A DNA stretch of 64,000 nt. Source: Actinomadura luteofluorescens. GTDB lineage: Bacteria; Actinomycetota; Actinomycetes; Streptosporangiales; Streptosporangiaceae. Numbering within the stretch: the stretch's first letter is position 1; the number at the start of each line of letters is the position of its first letter. Of this stretch, positions 38,169-47,292 are shown one piece after another. The position numbers and the translations under genes are program-made. The stretch spans positions 2,294,001-2,358,000 of the forward strand of contig NZ_JACCBA010000001.1 of NCBI RefSeq assembly GCF_013409365.1, given 5' to 3'. The notes beneath the pieces are model-generated. The model saw nothing but the letters and a program-made list of their open reading frames with translations, did no database searches and was not told where the DNA came from.

Positions 38169-39368
38169 CTACCCGCGCGCCAGGTCGTCCAGTACGGCGG
38201 CGAGGGCCTCGACGCCGGCCAGGCGGTCGGCCGGCTCGGCGAACTCCTCCGGCGCGTGCGACACCCCCGTCGGGTTCCGCACGAACAGCATCGCGGTCGG
38301 CAGCCGCGCCGACAGGACGCCCGCGTCGTGGCCCGCGCCCGTCGGCAGGACGGGGACGCCGCCGAGCGCCGCGCCGACGCGGTCGCGCAGCGCCAGGTTG
38401 AAGTCGACGATCTCGGTGTAGGACTCCTCGGCGAGGTCGACGCTCACCCGGTGCGGGCGCGCCGCGACCCGCGCGGCCTCGTCCACCTCCAGCACGGTCC
38501 GGCGGACGGCGTCGTCGGCGGGGCCGCGGGCGTCCAGCCAGGCGGTGACCGCCGACGGGATCGCGTTGACGCCGTTCGGCTCGACCCGGACCTTCCCGAC
38601 CGTGGCGACGGTCCCGTTGCGCTCGGCGGCCTCCCGCGCGGCGATGACCATGTGCGCGAACGGCAGCATCGGGTCGCGCCGGTCGGGCAGCCCGGTCGTC
38701 CCGGCGTGGTTGCCCTCGCCCGCGAAGTCGAACCGCCACCGGCCGTGCGGCACGATCGCGCTCGCGACGCCGACCGGCTGCTCCAGCGACCGGCCCTGCT
38801 CCACGTGGAGCTCGACGTAGCAGGCGATCCGGCCGAGCAGGTCCTCGTCCGGGCCGATCGCGTGCGGGTCGAGCCCGGCGTTGTGGACGACCTCGGCGAA
38901 CGTGTGCCCGCCGGCGTCGGTGAGCCCGCGCGCCCGGGCCGGGTCGATCGCCCCGGCCAGCAGCCGGGAGCCGAGGCACGCCACCCCGAACCGGGCGCCC
39001 TCCTCCTCGGCGAACGCCCCGATCCCGATCGGCCGCGCCGGCCGGACGCCGCGCTCGCGGAGCAGGTCGACCGCCGCGAACGCCGACACGATGCCGAGCG
39101 GCCCGTCGAACGCTCCGCCGCCCGGCACGGAGTCGAGATGGCTGCCGGTCAGGACGGCGCCCGTGCGGGACCCGTCCTCCGGGTACCACCAGGCGATCAT
39201 GTTGCCGTTGGGGTCGTGCTCGAGGTCGAGGCCGCGGCGCCGCGCCTCGTCCGCGAACCAGGCGCGGCACTCCAGCTCCGGCGGCGTCCACGCGAACCGG
39301 TGGTAGCCGCCGGTCACCGCGTCCCGCCCGACCGGCAGCAGCTCCGCCCACATCTCCTCGAAGCTCAT
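38169..39368 (-). CDS. M20 amidohydrolase (allantoate amidohydrolase-like) in hut operon
   Basis: 399 aa from ATG 39368, overlapping the hutU stop (ATGA). M20/AllC family: [19 protein letters not shown] has the metal His-x-Asp, AEEEGARFG the catalytic Glu, with [26 protein letters not shown] and [10 protein letters not shown] downstream. By annotation such proteins are allantoate or carbamoyl amino-acid amidohydrolases. No purine genes lie nearby. Its place between hutU and hutF, with no hutG in the window, suggests that it hydrolyses N-formylglutamate to glutamate and formate; that role is inferred from position. Confidence 0.88.
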   Translation of the reverse strand: MSFEEMWAELLPVGRDAVTGGYHRFAWTPPELECRAWFADEARRRGLDLEHDPNGNMIAWWYPEDGSRTGAVLTGSHLDSVPGGGAFDGPLGIVSAFAAVDLLRERGVRPARPIGIGAFAEEEGARFGVACLGSRLLAGAIDPARARGLTDAGGHTFAEVVHNAGLDPHAIGPDEDLLGRIACYVELHVEQGRSLEQPVGVASAIVPHGRWRFDFAGEGNHAGTTGLPDRRDPMLPFAHMVIAAREAAERNGTVATVGKVRVEPNGVNAIPSAVTAWLDARGPADDAVRRTVLEVDEAARVAARPHRVSVDLAEESYTEIVDFNLALRDRVGAALGGVPVLPTGAGHDAGVLSARLPTAMLFVRNPTGVSHAPEEFAEPADRLAGVEALAAVLDDLARG

Positions 39369-41020
39369 GGCCGCATGGGGATGCGCACGCCGCGCTCGTC
39401 GGCGACCTCGGCGGCCCGCTCGTAGCCGGCGTCGACGTGCCGCATGACGCCGGTGCCCGGGTCGTTGGTCAGGACGCGCCGGAGCTTCTCCCCCGCGAGG
39501 GCCGTGCCGTCGGCGACGCAGACCTGCCCGGCGTGGATGGAGCGGCCGATGCCGACCCCGCCGCCGTGGTGGACGGACACCCACGTCGCGCCGGAGGAGG
39601 TGTTGAGCATCGCGTTCAGCAGCGGCCAGTCGGCGATCGCGTCCGATCCGTCCTTCATGCCCTCGGTCTCCCGGTACGGGCTGGCGACCGAGCCGCAGTC
39701 GAGGTGGTCGCGGCCGAGCACGATCGGCGCGCTGATCTCGCCGCGCGCCACCAGGTCGTTGAACACCTCGCCCGCCCTGTCGCGCTCGCCGTAGCCGAGC
39801 CAGCAGATCCGCGACGGCAGGCCCTGGAAGTGGACCTTCTCCTGCGCCATCCGGATCCACCGGGTCAGCGGCTCGTTGTCGGGGAACAGGTCGAGGATCG
39901 CCTGGTCGGTGCGGGCGATGTCCTTCGGGTCGCCCGACAGCGCCGCCCACCGGAACGGCCCCTTGCCCTCGCAGAACAGCGGCCGGATGTAGGCGGGCAC
40001 GAACCCGGGGAACTCGAAGGCGCGCGCGTAGCCGGCGAGCTGCGCCTCGCCCCGGATGGAGTTGCCGTAGTCGAACACCTCGGCGCCCGCGTCCTGGAAC
40101 CCGACCATCGCCTCGACGTGGACGGCCATGGAGGCGCGGGCCTTGGCGATGAAGCCGTCGCGGTCCTTGTCGCGCTCGGCGGCCATGTCCTCGAAAGCGA
40201 CGCCCTGCGGCAGGTACGCCAGCGGGTCGTGGGCGCTGGTCTGGTCGGTGACGATGTCGATCGGGGCGCCGCGGCGCAGCAGTTCCGGGACGATGTCGGC
40301 GGCGTTGCCCGGTACCGCGATCGACAGCGGCCGGCGCTCGGCCCTGGCCTCCTCGGCGAGCCGCAGCGCCTCGTCCAGCGAACCGGCCCGCACGTCGCAG
40401 TAGCGGTGCGCGACCCGGCGCTCGATCCGGGACGGGTCGCACTCGACGCAGATCGCGACGCCGCCGTTCATCGTGACGGCGAGGGGCTGCGCGCCGCCCA
40501 TCCCGCCGAGCCCGGCGGTCAACGTGATCGTCCCGGCGAGGGTGCCGCCGAACCGCTTCTCGGCGACGGCGGCGAACGTCTCGTAGGTGCCCTGCAGGAT
40601 CCCCTGCGTCCCGATGTAGATCCACGATCCGGCGGTCATCTGGCCGAACATCGTCAGGCCGAGCGACTCCAGGCGGCGGAACTCCTCCCACGTGCCCCAC
40701 TGCGGGACGAGGTTGGAGTTCGCGATGAGCACGCGCGGCGCCCACTCGTGCGTCTGGAAGATCCCGACCGGCTTGCCGGACTGGACGAGCAGCGTCTCGT
40801 CCCCCTCCAGGTCGGACAGCGACCGGATGATGCCGTCGAAGGCGTCCCAGTTCCGGGCCGCCTTCCCGGACCCGCCGTAGACGACCAGCTCGTCCGGGTG
40901 CTCGGCGACCTCGGGATCGAGGTTGTTCTGGATCATGCGCAGGGCGGCCTCCTGCGGCCACCCCTTGGCGGCGGTCAGCGAGGTGCCGCGCGGCGCGCGG
41001 ACGGGACGGGGACCGGACAT
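39365..41020 (-). CDS. hutU: Urocanate hydratase
   Basis: 551 aa from ATG 41020. NAD-dependent urocanase converting urocanate to imidazolone propionate. Family blocks: [20 protein letters not shown] at the N-terminus, [41 protein letters not shown] (NAD loop) and [13 protein letters not shown]. Full length. Eleven bp after hutH and overlapped by the M20 gene. Confidence 0.95.
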   Translation of the reverse strand: MSGPRPVRAPRGTSLTAAKGWPQEAALRMIQNNLDPEVAEHPDELVVYGGSGKAARNWDAFDGIIRSLSDLEGDETLLVQSGKPVGIFQTHEWAPRVLIANSNLVPQWGTWEEFRRLESLGLTMFGQMTAGSWIYIGTQGILQGTYETFAAVAEKRFGGTLAGTITLTAGLGGMGGAQPLAVTMNGGVAICVECDPSRIERRVAHRYCDVRAGSLDEALRLAEEARAERRPLSIAVPGNAADIVPELLRRGAPIDIVTDQTSAHDPLAYLPQGVAFEDMAAERDKDRDGFIAKARASMAVHVEAMVGFQDAGAEVFDYGNSIRGEAQLAGYARAFEFPGFVPAYIRPLFCEGKGPFRWAALSGDPKDIARTDQAILDLFPDNEPLTRWIRMAQEKVHFQGLPSRICWLGYGERDRAGEVFNDLVARGEISAPIVLGRDHLDCGSVASPYRETEGMKDGSDAIADWPLLNAMLNTSSGATWVSVHHGGGVGIGRSIHAGQVCVADGTALAGEKLRRVLTNDPGTGVMRHVDAGYERAAEVADERGVRIPMRP

Positions 41021-41031
41021 CTGGGACTCCT

Positions 41032-42597
41032 TCAGGAGAGCGGGCCGGTGACGGCCTCGGCGGCGGCGACGAGCGAGCCGTCCCGGACCAGTGCGGTCGC
41101 GGCGGCGATCTCGGGGGCGAGGTAGCGGTCCGGGCCGGGCGGCGGCACGGCCTCGCGGAGCCTGGAGACCACGGCGGCGGTGGCCGGGCCGGGAAGCAGC
41201 GGGGTGCGCAGTTCCAGCGCCCGCGCGGCGGTGAGGATCTCGACGGCGACCACCTGGGCGAGGCCGTCCACCGCGCGGCGCAGCTTGCGGGCCGCGCTCC
41301 ACCCCATCGAGACGTGGTCCTCCTGCATGGCCGAGCTCGGGATCGAGTCGGCGCTCGCGGGCACGGCGAGGCGCTTCAGCTCCGACACGATCGCGGCCTG
41401 CGTGTACTGGGCGATCATGTGCCCGGAGTCGACGCCCGGGTCGTCGGCGAGGAAGGCGGGCAGCCCCGCGGAGCGCCCCCTGTCCAGCATCCGGTCGGTG
41501 CGGCGCTCGGACATCGAGGCGACGTCGGCCGTCGGGACGGCGAGGAAGTCCAGCACGTAGGCGACCGGAGCGCCGTGGAAGTTGCCGTTCGACTCGACCC
41601 GCCCGTCCGGCAGGACGACCGGGTTGTCCACGGCGGACGCCAGCTCCCGTCCCGCGACCAGTTCGGCGTGCGCGAGCGTGTCGCGGGCGGCGCCGTTGAC
41701 CTGCGGGGCGCAGCGCAGCGAGTAGGCGTCCTGCACGCGGGTGCAGTCGGGCCCCCGGTGCGACTCCATGATCTGCGAGTCGGCCAGCAGCGCCCGCAGG
41801 TTCGCGGCCGACGCGGCCTGGCCGGGGTGGGGCCGCAGGTCCTGCAGGTCGGCGGCGAAGACGCGGTCGGTGCCGAGCAGCGCCTCGACGCTCATCGCGG
41901 CGGCGACGTCGGCGGCGGTGAGCAGCCTCCGCAGGTCGTTGATGGCCAGGACGAGCATGCCGAGCATCCCGTCCGTGCCGTTCAGCAGGGCGAGCCCCTC
42001 CTTGGCGCCGAGCGTGACCGGGGCGATCCCCGCGTCCCGCAGAGCGTCGGCCGCCGGCCTCAGCTCACCGGCGGCGTCCCGGACCGACCCCTCGCCGATC
42101 AGCGCGAGGGCCACGTGGGCGAGCGGCGCGAGGTCGCCGGAGCAGCCGAGGCTCCCGTACTCGAAGACCTGCGGGGTGATGCCCGCGTTGAGCAGCCCGG
42201 CCAGGGTCCGGGCGGTGACGGGCTGGACGCCGGTCCGGCCGGTGGCGAGCGTCCGCAGCCGGAGCAGCATCAGCGCCCGGACGACCTCGCGCTCGACCTC
42301 GGCCCCCGACCCCGCCGCGTGCGACCGGACGATGTTCAGCTGGAGCTGCGCCCGGAGCTCGGGCGCGATGTGCCGGGTGGCGAGGGCCCCGAAGCCGGTC
42401 GAGACGCCGTAGACCGGCGTCGGGCGCGCCGACAGCTCCTCGATGTGGGCCCGCGCCTCACCGATCAGCTTCAGCGCCCCGTCCGTCAGCGCGACCCTGG
42501 CACCGTCCCGCGCCACCGCCACGATCTGCTCGAACGCCAGCGGTTCCGGGCCGACCTCGACCCCTGCGTCCCCCATACCCAAACCCATACCCACCAT
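41032..42597 (-). CDS. hutH: Histidine ammonia-lyase
   Basis: 521 aa (a start at 42576, MGDAG, is also possible). First step of histidine breakdown, giving urocanate and ammonia. The MIO cofactor triad appears as Cys152-Ser153-Gly154 in [14 protein letters not shown]; Cys in place of the usual Ala is seen in actinobacterial HutH and should still form MIO. Tyr in YGVSTGFG, Asn in [17 protein letters not shown] and QEDHVSMG are all kept. First gene of the hut operon. Its first codons are a G-rich repeat. Confidence 0.95.
   Translation of the reverse strand: MVGMGLGMGDAGVEVGPEPLAFEQIVAVARDGARVALTDGALKLIGEARAHIEELSARPTPVYGVSTGFGALATRHIAPELRAQLQLNIVRSHAAGSGAEVEREVVRALMLLRLRTLATGRTGVQPVTARTLAGLLNAGITPQVFEYGSLGCSGDLAPLAHVALALIGEGSVRDAAGELRPAADALRDAGIAPVTLGAKEGLALLNGTDGMLGMLVLAINDLRRLLTAADVAAAMSVEALLGTDRVFAADLQDLRPHPGQAASAANLRALLADSQIMESHRGPDCTRVQDAYSLRCAPQVNGAARDTLAHAELVAGRELASAVDNPVVLPDGRVESNGNFHGAPVAYVLDFLAVPTADVASMSERRTDRMLDRGRSAGLPAFLADDPGVDSGHMIAQYTQAAIVSELKRLAVPASADSIPSSAMQEDHVSMGWSAARKLRRAVDGLAQVVAVEILTAARALELRTPLLPGPATAAVVSRLREAVPPPGPDRYLAPEIAAATALVRDGSLVAAAEAVTGPLS
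42570..42592 (-). promoter_or_regulatory. G-quadruplex motif at the hutH start
   Basis: On the coding (minus) strand GGG-TAT-GGG-TTT-GGG-TAT-GGGGG: four G-runs with three-base loops, the canonical short-loop quadruplex pattern. It spans codons 2-10 of hutH, so it would form in the mRNA at the initiation region and could also fold in single-stranded DNA. Confidence 0.6.
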
Positions 42598-42642
42598 TGG
42601 AGCGCGTCCGGGGCCGCACCCCCAGCCCCGGACGGCGCTCTG

Positions 42643-42660
42643 TGTCTCGTATACGAGACA
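42643..42660. promoter_or_regulatory. 18-bp perfect palindrome, IclR operator for hut
   Basis: TGTCTCGTATACGAGACA, perfectly symmetric, between hutH and the divergent IclR gene. It ends eight bases before the IclR ATG and lies 45 bp upstream of hutH, ideal for autoregulation plus control of the hut operon. Confidence 0.75.
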
Positions 42661-42668
42661 ATCGGAGC

Positions 42669-43430
42669 ATGAGCCAGGTCCCCGCCGCCCGCCGCGCCCT
42701 CGCGGTGCTGCGCCTGCTGGCGGGCGCGCCCGGCCCGCTGCCCGCCTCGGCGATCGCCCGCTCCCTCGCCCTCCCCCGCTCCAGCGCCTACCACCTGCTG
42801 ACCGCGATGGCCGAGGACGGCTTCGTCACCTACATCCCCGAGGAGCGCCGCTGGGGCCTCGGCGTCGCCGCCTTCGAGATCGGCTCCGCCTACCTGCGCC
42901 ACGAGCCCCTGGAACGCCTCGCCCGCCCCCTCCTGCGCCGCCTGGTCGACCGCGTCGGCGAGATCGCGCAGCTCGGCGTCCTGCACGGCGCCGAGACCCT
43001 CTACCTGCTGAAGGAGCAGCCGCCCCGGCACGCCGCCCTGGTCACCGACGTGGGCGTCCGGATGCCCGCGCAGCTCACCGCGAGCGGCCGCTCGATCCTG
43101 GCGTACCTGCCGCCCGCGCAGGTCAGGGCCCTGTTCCCGGGCCGCTTCGTGGACCGCACCGGCCGGGGCCCCGCCACCCTGCGCGACCTGCGCCGCACCC
43201 TCGCCGAGGACGCCCGCCGGGGCTGGGCGGTCGAGGACGGCCACGTCACCGAGGGCTTCGCGAGCATCGCCGCCTGCGCCTTCGACCACACCGGCCGCCC
43301 CACCGCCGCGATCACGGTGACGTTCCGCCGCGAGGACCACCCGGAGGAGACGTGGCCCGCCCTGGCGCACCAGGTGCGCGCCACGGCCGCCGCCCTCACC
43401 ACCCGCCTCACCGGCCGCCCTCCGGCCTGA
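42669..43430 (+). CDS. IclR-family regulator of hut
   Basis: 253 aa from ATG 42669. N-terminal winged helix (AALAVLRLL-type start, SAIARSLALPRSSAYHLL) and C-terminal IclR effector domain (LVDRVGEIAQLGVLHG, MPAQLTASGRSILAYLP, ASIAACAFDHTGRP). GGAG lies only one base before the ATG, so the message may be leaderless or weakly initiated. IclR proteins divergent from hutH are known hut regulators in actinobacteria; the ligand is likely urocanate or histidine, not shown by sequence. The 3' end overlaps the convergent reductase gene by 23 bp. Confidence 0.88.
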   Translation: MSQVPAARRALAVLRLLAGAPGPLPASAIARSLALPRSSAYHLLTAMAEDGFVTYIPEERRWGLGVAAFEIGSAYLRHEPLERLARPLLRRLVDRVGEIAQLGVLHGAETLYLLKEQPPRHAALVTDVGVRMPAQLTASGRSILAYLPPAQVRALFPGRFVDRTGRGPATLRDLRRTLAEDARRGWAVEDGHVTEGFASIAACAFDHTGRPTAAITVTFRREDHPEETWPALAHQVRATAAALTTRLTGRPPA

Positions 43431-44487
43431 CGCCGAAACGGTCCGCGACCAGCCGGCCGGCCCAGAGGCGCAGCGCGTCCTCCACGGGCGGGTGGCTCAG
43501 CCCGGCCTCCTTGGCCAGCGCGTCCGCCGACGACGTGTCGTACCGGTCCTCGGACAGGAAGGACAGCGTCTCGGGCTCGACCCCGGTGAGCGCGCGCGGC
43601 AGCCGCCGCACGAGCCCGACCGGCACCGTCACCCGGGGCGGGCGCACGCCGAGGTGCCGCGCCAGGAGCCCGACCAGCTCGGGCAGGGGCGGCGTGGCAT
43701 CGTCCAGAACCCGGTGGGCGCGGTAGGCCCCCTCGTCGTACTCGGGCACGGCCGCCATGAAACGGGCCAGGTGATCGACGGTGACCACGGGCACGAACGT
43801 GCGCCGCGACCCGGCCAGGGCGGGCAGGCGCCCGGCCCAGAGATCCCGCACCATCTCGGCGAGCCCGATGTACTGCCCGGCCTCCCCGGTGGCCGAGTGC
43901 CCGATCACGGTCGCGGGATGCACCGCGGTGAGGGGCGCCCCCGTCTCCGCCGCGACCGCGCGCACCGCCGCGTCCCCTTCGAGCTTGGACGCCTCATACG
44001 CGCCCAGGCGCCGGTAGAGCGCGTCGAGTTCCTTCGCTGGCACCGGGTAGGCGAGCCTCCCTTCGGAGGCCACGCGATAACCGGAGACGTGGACCAGGCG
44101 CCGGAGCCGCGGACGCGCGGCCGCCCACCGCGCCACGTTCACGGCACCGTCGACGTTCGCCCGCCGCGCCTCCTCCCGGCCGAGCCCGAACCGGAACAGG
44201 GCGGCGGCGTTGAAGACGTCCCGCACGGCCTCCAGCCGCTCGCGGTCCTCCTCGTCCAGGCCCAGGTCCGGCCGCGTGATGTCGGCGCCGACGACCATCA
44301 GCCCCTGATCGTCGACGCCGTGCTCGCGCAGCCATCCCCGCAGCTCGCCACCGCGCCCGGCGCCGCCCCGGACGGCCACGGCGACCGCCCGCCCCCGTCC
44401 CAGCAGTTCCGCCGTCAGCCATCGGCCGACGAACCCCGTCGCCCCGACCACCAGGGCACCGCCGGCCCCGCTCTCCCTGAACGTCAT
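43408..44487 (-). CDS. NAD-dependent epimerase/dehydratase family protein
   Basis: 359 aa extended SDR. Rossmann motif GATGFVGRWL near residues 15-24. The region RRLVHVSGYRVAS carries a Ser-type catalytic site, and YEASKLEGD the YxxxK motif. FNAAALFRFG and HPATVIGHS also fit the family that includes flavonoid/NAD-dependent reductases and hopanoid-associated HpnA-like proteins. Substrate unknown. It has its own promoter with a palindrome (44494-44522), and the message may be leaderless. Confidence 0.85.
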   Translation of the reverse strand: MTFRESGAGGALVVGATGFVGRWLTAELLGRGRAVAVAVRGGAGRGGELRGWLREHGVDDQGLMVVGADITRPDLGLDEEDRERLEAVRDVFNAAALFRFGLGREEARRANVDGAVNVARWAAARPRLRRLVHVSGYRVASEGRLAYPVPAKELDALYRRLGAYEASKLEGDAAVRAVAAETGAPLTAVHPATVIGHSATGEAGQYIGLAEMVRDLWAGRLPALAGSRRTFVPVVTVDHLARFMAAVPEYDEGAYRAHRVLDDATPPLPELVGLLARHLGVRPPRVTVPVGLVRRLPRALTGVEPETLSFLSEDRYDTSSADALAKEAGLSHPPVEDALRLWAGRLVADRFGVRPEGGR

Positions 44488-44493
44488 GGGGAG

Positions 44494-44522
44494 AAACTAG
44501 ACCGGTCTACCTATTTTGTCGA
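44494..44522 (-). promoter_or_regulatory. Promoter with TetR-like palindromic operator
   Basis: Minus strand: TCGACA (44517-44522), 17-base spacer, TAGTTT (44494-44499). The perfect palindrome TAGACCGGTCTA (44498-44509) overlaps the -10 element. Only six bases separate the -10 from the ATG, so transcription should begin at or near the start codon. No TetR gene adjoins. Confidence 0.6.
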
Positions 44523-44775
44523 GCGCGTGTCAGCGCTTCTTCGCCCTTCCGCCACTGCAGGTCGCCCTGGTACCCGAGGGCGGCGTTGACGCTTCCCACC
44601 GTGGCGCCGAGCGAGACGGTGACCGCAGGCCCGATCGTGAAGGTGTTGGAGGCGTCTTCGCCGCGACGCTGGTGGCCGGCCTGGCCTCCCCGCCGCCGGA
44701 CGCCACCGTGGTCCCCACCACGGCCGCCGTGCCCAGAACGGCCACACCGGCCAGCGCCACCCCTGCCTTCTTCAT
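44507..44775 (-). pseudogene. Small secreted protein, frameshifted
   Basis: From ATG 44775 (GAGGGGAA site) a typical signal peptide is encoded: MKKAGVALAGVAVLGTAAV followed by VGTTVASGGGEA. About 35 codons in, the protein-like sequence moves to another frame: ASNTFTIGPAVTVSLG and ALGYQGDLQWRKGEEAL, ending at 44507. Staying in the first frame gives Pro/Ser/Arg-rich nonsense. One base appears to be missing near 44660-44690. Either a decayed gene or a sequence error; the intact product would be an exported protein of about 88 aa with unknown function. Confidence 0.6.
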
Positions 44776-44858
44776 TCGGGAGTTCCCCTCTGTGACCCGA
44801 TCCGTCCCTTGGACCGCACGAGCCATTCTTCGAAGAATTCCGCCCCGGAATCAGGGCC

Positions 44859-45443
44859 CTAGGACCCCAACCCCCCACCCCCGGGCCCTACCCGGCGGAT
44901 CCAGTCGGCGCGGAGGAGTTCGTACTCGACCTCGCCGTGTTCGGTGCCGGGAATGGGGTCGTCCCAGTGCTGGTGGAAGGTGCGCAGGTAGATCAGGCCG
45001 CACTTCTCCATGACGCGGCGGGAGGCGGCGTTGACGGCCATGGTCTGGGCGAAGACGCGGTGGACGCCGAGGTCGGTGAACGCCTTGGCGATCAGGGCGC
45101 GCGACGCCTCGGTGGCGTATCCCCGGCCCCAGCTGGCCGCGCGCAGGCAGTAGCCGAGTTCGGCCTGCCGGAGGTCGTGGCCATCACCCGGTTCGAGGGC
45201 GAACCAGCCGATGAAGTCGCCACTGGAGAGCTCGACCGCGGCCCAGCGGCTGAGAGGGCCCTGCTCGTACCAGGCGAGGATCTTGGCGAGGGTCTGGTCC
45301 CTCAGATGGGCGCGCGGGGTGGGCCTGCCGCCGGTGAGGAAACGCACGACCTCCGGGTCGCCGTGGAGCCAGACCAGGTCGTCCAGGTCGTCCTCGGTGA
45401 AACGACGCAGCAGCAGGCGGTCGGTGGTGAGAAATACCCGCAC
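44859..45443 (-). CDS. GNAT acetyltransferase (RimJ/RimL type)
   Basis: 194 aa. The start LTTDRLLLRRFTEDDLDDL and the acetyl-CoA loop YCLRAASWGRGYATEA, then AKAFTDLGVHRVFAQTMAVN, are the Acetyltransf_3 pattern. It may acetylate a protein N-terminus, a small amine or an antibiotic. The C-terminus ends in a Gly-rich tail. Single gene after the alpha/beta hydrolase (60 bp gap), possibly one transcript. Confidence 0.88.
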   Translation of the reverse strand: MRVFLTTDRLLLRRFTEDDLDDLVWLHGDPEVVRFLTGGRPTPRAHLRDQTLAKILAWYEQGPLSRWAAVELSSGDFIGWFALEPGDGHDLRQAELGYCLRAASWGRGYATEASRALIAKAFTDLGVHRVFAQTMAVNAASRRVMEKCGLIYLRTFHQHWDDPIPGTEHGEVEYELLRADWIRRVGPGGGGLGS

Positions 45444-45503
45444 GGAGCCGAGCCCTCCAGATGGCCGTACGAGCCAGTGTAGAGCGGCGCCGTCGACGCG
45501 GCC

Positions 45504-46370
45504 CTAGCGGCGGGTGAGGGCGGTGAGTATGCGGTCGGCGTGCGTCCACAGGACGGCGCCGCCGATCCCTTCCACCGTGTGACGTCTCGCGCCGGGGATG
45601 CGAGCCGCGAGCGCGGCACCGTTGTCGGGCGAATGAGCGGTGTCCTGCTCGCCGTACCAGAGGCTGACGGGGACGTCGATGCCGGAGAGGTCGAACGGCC
45701 ACCGGCCCATGGCGAGGGCGGTGTCGCGCGCATAGCCCTCCGGGCCCTGCGCGAAGGCCTCGTCCAGTGCGCGGCGGTACGCGGCGGCGAACACCGGTTC
45801 GCCGTACACGTCCAGGTCGGAGGCCGGGCTCCCGTTCATGACCATCGTCCACATCGCGTCGGCGCCGAACCCGCGGAAGAAGCGTTCGGCATCGTCGGGT
45901 TCGGCGGCCACGCGGTCGACCAGGGCGCGCAACTCCTCCGGCAGCGCGTCCGCGAACTCGGGGGCGGCGATCTCGTCCGCCCCGGAGACCACGGCCACGG
46001 CGGAGGCAAGCCCCGCGACGGCGCAGGCGAGCGCGAACGGAGCGCCCTGCGAATTCCCCACCATGGCGGGCCGCCCCAGGCCGCGCGACGCGATCAGCGC
46101 GCGCATGTCCGTCGTGAAGTCGGCGAAGGTCCTGCCCGGCGAGGGGGACGACGCGCCGAGTCCCGGGCGGTCCGCCGAGACGAGCCGCACGCCGAGACGG
46201 TGGACGGCATCCGGGCCGAATCCGAGCCGGCGGCTCGTGGCCGCGCCAGGGCAGAGCAGGACGGGCGCTCCGTCCTCCGGGCCCCACTCGGCCCAGCCGA
46301 GCACCCGGCCGTCCGGGAGCGCGATCCGTCCGAGCCGTTCGGGGTCGGCGACGATCGTCATGATCCCCAT
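45504..46370 (-). CDS. Alpha/beta hydrolase
   Basis: 288 aa (a start at 46361, MTIVADPE, is also possible, preceded by GGGGA). Nucleophile elbow GNSQGAPF (GxSxG), oxyanion loop near CPGAATSRR, acid Asp in WYGEQDTAHS and His in LWTHADRIL. The motif DRPGLGASS is typical of abhydrolase_1 proteins. Substrate unknown. Confidence 0.85.
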   Translation of the reverse strand: MGIMTIVADPERLGRIALPDGRVLGWAEWGPEDGAPVLLCPGAATSRRLGFGPDAVHRLGVRLVSADRPGLGASSPSPGRTFADFTTDMRALIASRGLGRPAMVGNSQGAPFALACAVAGLASAVAVVSGADEIAAPEFADALPEELRALVDRVAAEPDDAERFFRGFGADAMWTMVMNGSPASDLDVYGEPVFAAAYRRALDEAFAQGPEGYARDTALAMGRWPFDLSGIDVPVSLWYGEQDTAHSPDNGAALAARIPGARRHTVEGIGGAVLWTHADRILTALTRR

Positions 46371-46416
46371 TATGGCGTCGCTGGAACGGTCCTTTTGGCG
46401 TGAATGCCGCTAATGA

Positions 46417-46445
46417 TCGAAATCGTCCGGGTTCGTCTCTACAAT
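46417..46445 (+). promoter_or_regulatory. Promoter of the DUF574-P450 operon
   Basis: TCGAAA (46417-46422), 17-base spacer, TACAAT (46440-46445), with the start codon at 46483. A good sigma-70-like match in a locally A/T-rich patch between divergent genes. Confidence 0.5.
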
Positions 46446-46482
46446 CACAGGCGATCGGATACCCGGACAGGGAGGTCCGTCC

Positions 46483-47292
46483 GTGAGCGGTGAGCACCAT
46501 CCGGAATGGTTGGTCGATTCCGAGACGCCCAGCGTGGCCCGGATGTACGACTACTACCTCGGCGGCAAGGACAACTTCGCGGCGGACCGCGAGGCGGCCG
46601 ACCAGGTGGTGGCCGCGATGCCGAACGTGCTGGAGTTCACCCGCGCCAACCGCGGGCTGCTCTCGCGGGCCGTGACGATGATGGCCGACCGCGGCATCCG
46701 GCAGTTCCTCGACATCGGCTCCGGGCTTCCGACGCAGGAGAACGTGCACCAGGTGGCCCAGCGCGCGGCCCCCGGATCGACCGTCATCTACGTCGACAAC
46801 GACCCGATCGTGCTCACGCACGCGCGGGCGCTGCTGGCCGACAACCCGCTGACGACGGTCATCCAGGCCGACTTACGCGAGCCGGAGAGCATCCTGGACG
46901 ACCCCGAGGTCAAGGCCCGGATCGACTTCGGCCGGCCGGTGGGCCTGCTGCTCCTGGCGATCCTGCACTTCATCCCGGACGAGGCGCGCCCGGCGGAGAT
47001 CGTCGCGAGGCTCCGCGCGCCGCTGGCCCCCGGCAGCTGCCTGGCCATCACGCACGGCCACCGGGGCGAGGTCACCACGCAGGTCGAGGAGCAGGTCCGG
47101 GGCGCCTACGGCAGGACGGGGGCGGGCGACATCATTCCGCGCGGGATCGACGAGGTCATGACGTTCTTCGAAGGCACCGAACTGGTCGGCCCCGGTCTGG
47201 TCCAGGTGGCCGACTGGCGGGCGGACGCCGAGCCGTCCCCGCCCGACATGTCGCGGCCGGGGTTCCTCGCCGGCGTCGGGAGGGTGATCTGA
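46483..47292 (+). CDS. SAM-dependent methyltransferase (DUF574)
   Basis: 269 aa from GTG 46483 (GGGAGG upstream). DUF574/Methyltransf_19, an actinomycete-specific family. Signature PSVARMYDYYLGGKDNFAAD at residues 16-35, SAM motif FLDIGSGLPTQENVH, then VIYVDNDPIVLTHARALL. Substrates are mostly unknown. It overlaps the P450 gene by one base (TGATG), so the two enzymes may modify the same compound. Confidence 0.9.
   Translation: MSGEHHPEWLVDSETPSVARMYDYYLGGKDNFAADREAADQVVAAMPNVLEFTRANRGLLSRAVTMMADRGIRQFLDIGSGLPTQENVHQVAQRAAPGSTVIYVDNDPIVLTHARALLADNPLTTVIQADLREPESILDDPEVKARIDFGRPVGLLLLAILHFIPDEARPAEIVARLRAPLAPGSCLAITHGHRGEVTTQVEEQVRGAYGRTGAGDIIPRGIDEVMTFFEGTELVGPGLVQVADWRADAEPSPPDMSRPGFLAGVGRVI

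Noticed and set aside
38169..39368. Purine (allantoin) degradation gene by family name
   Set aside because: No allantoinase, uricase or ureidoglycolate genes nearby; translational coupling to hutU favours a histidine-pathway role.
41032..42597. Cys in the HutH MIO triad as a defect
   Set aside because: Cys-Ser-Gly occurs in actinobacterial HutH and the Ser and Gly that form the ring are kept.
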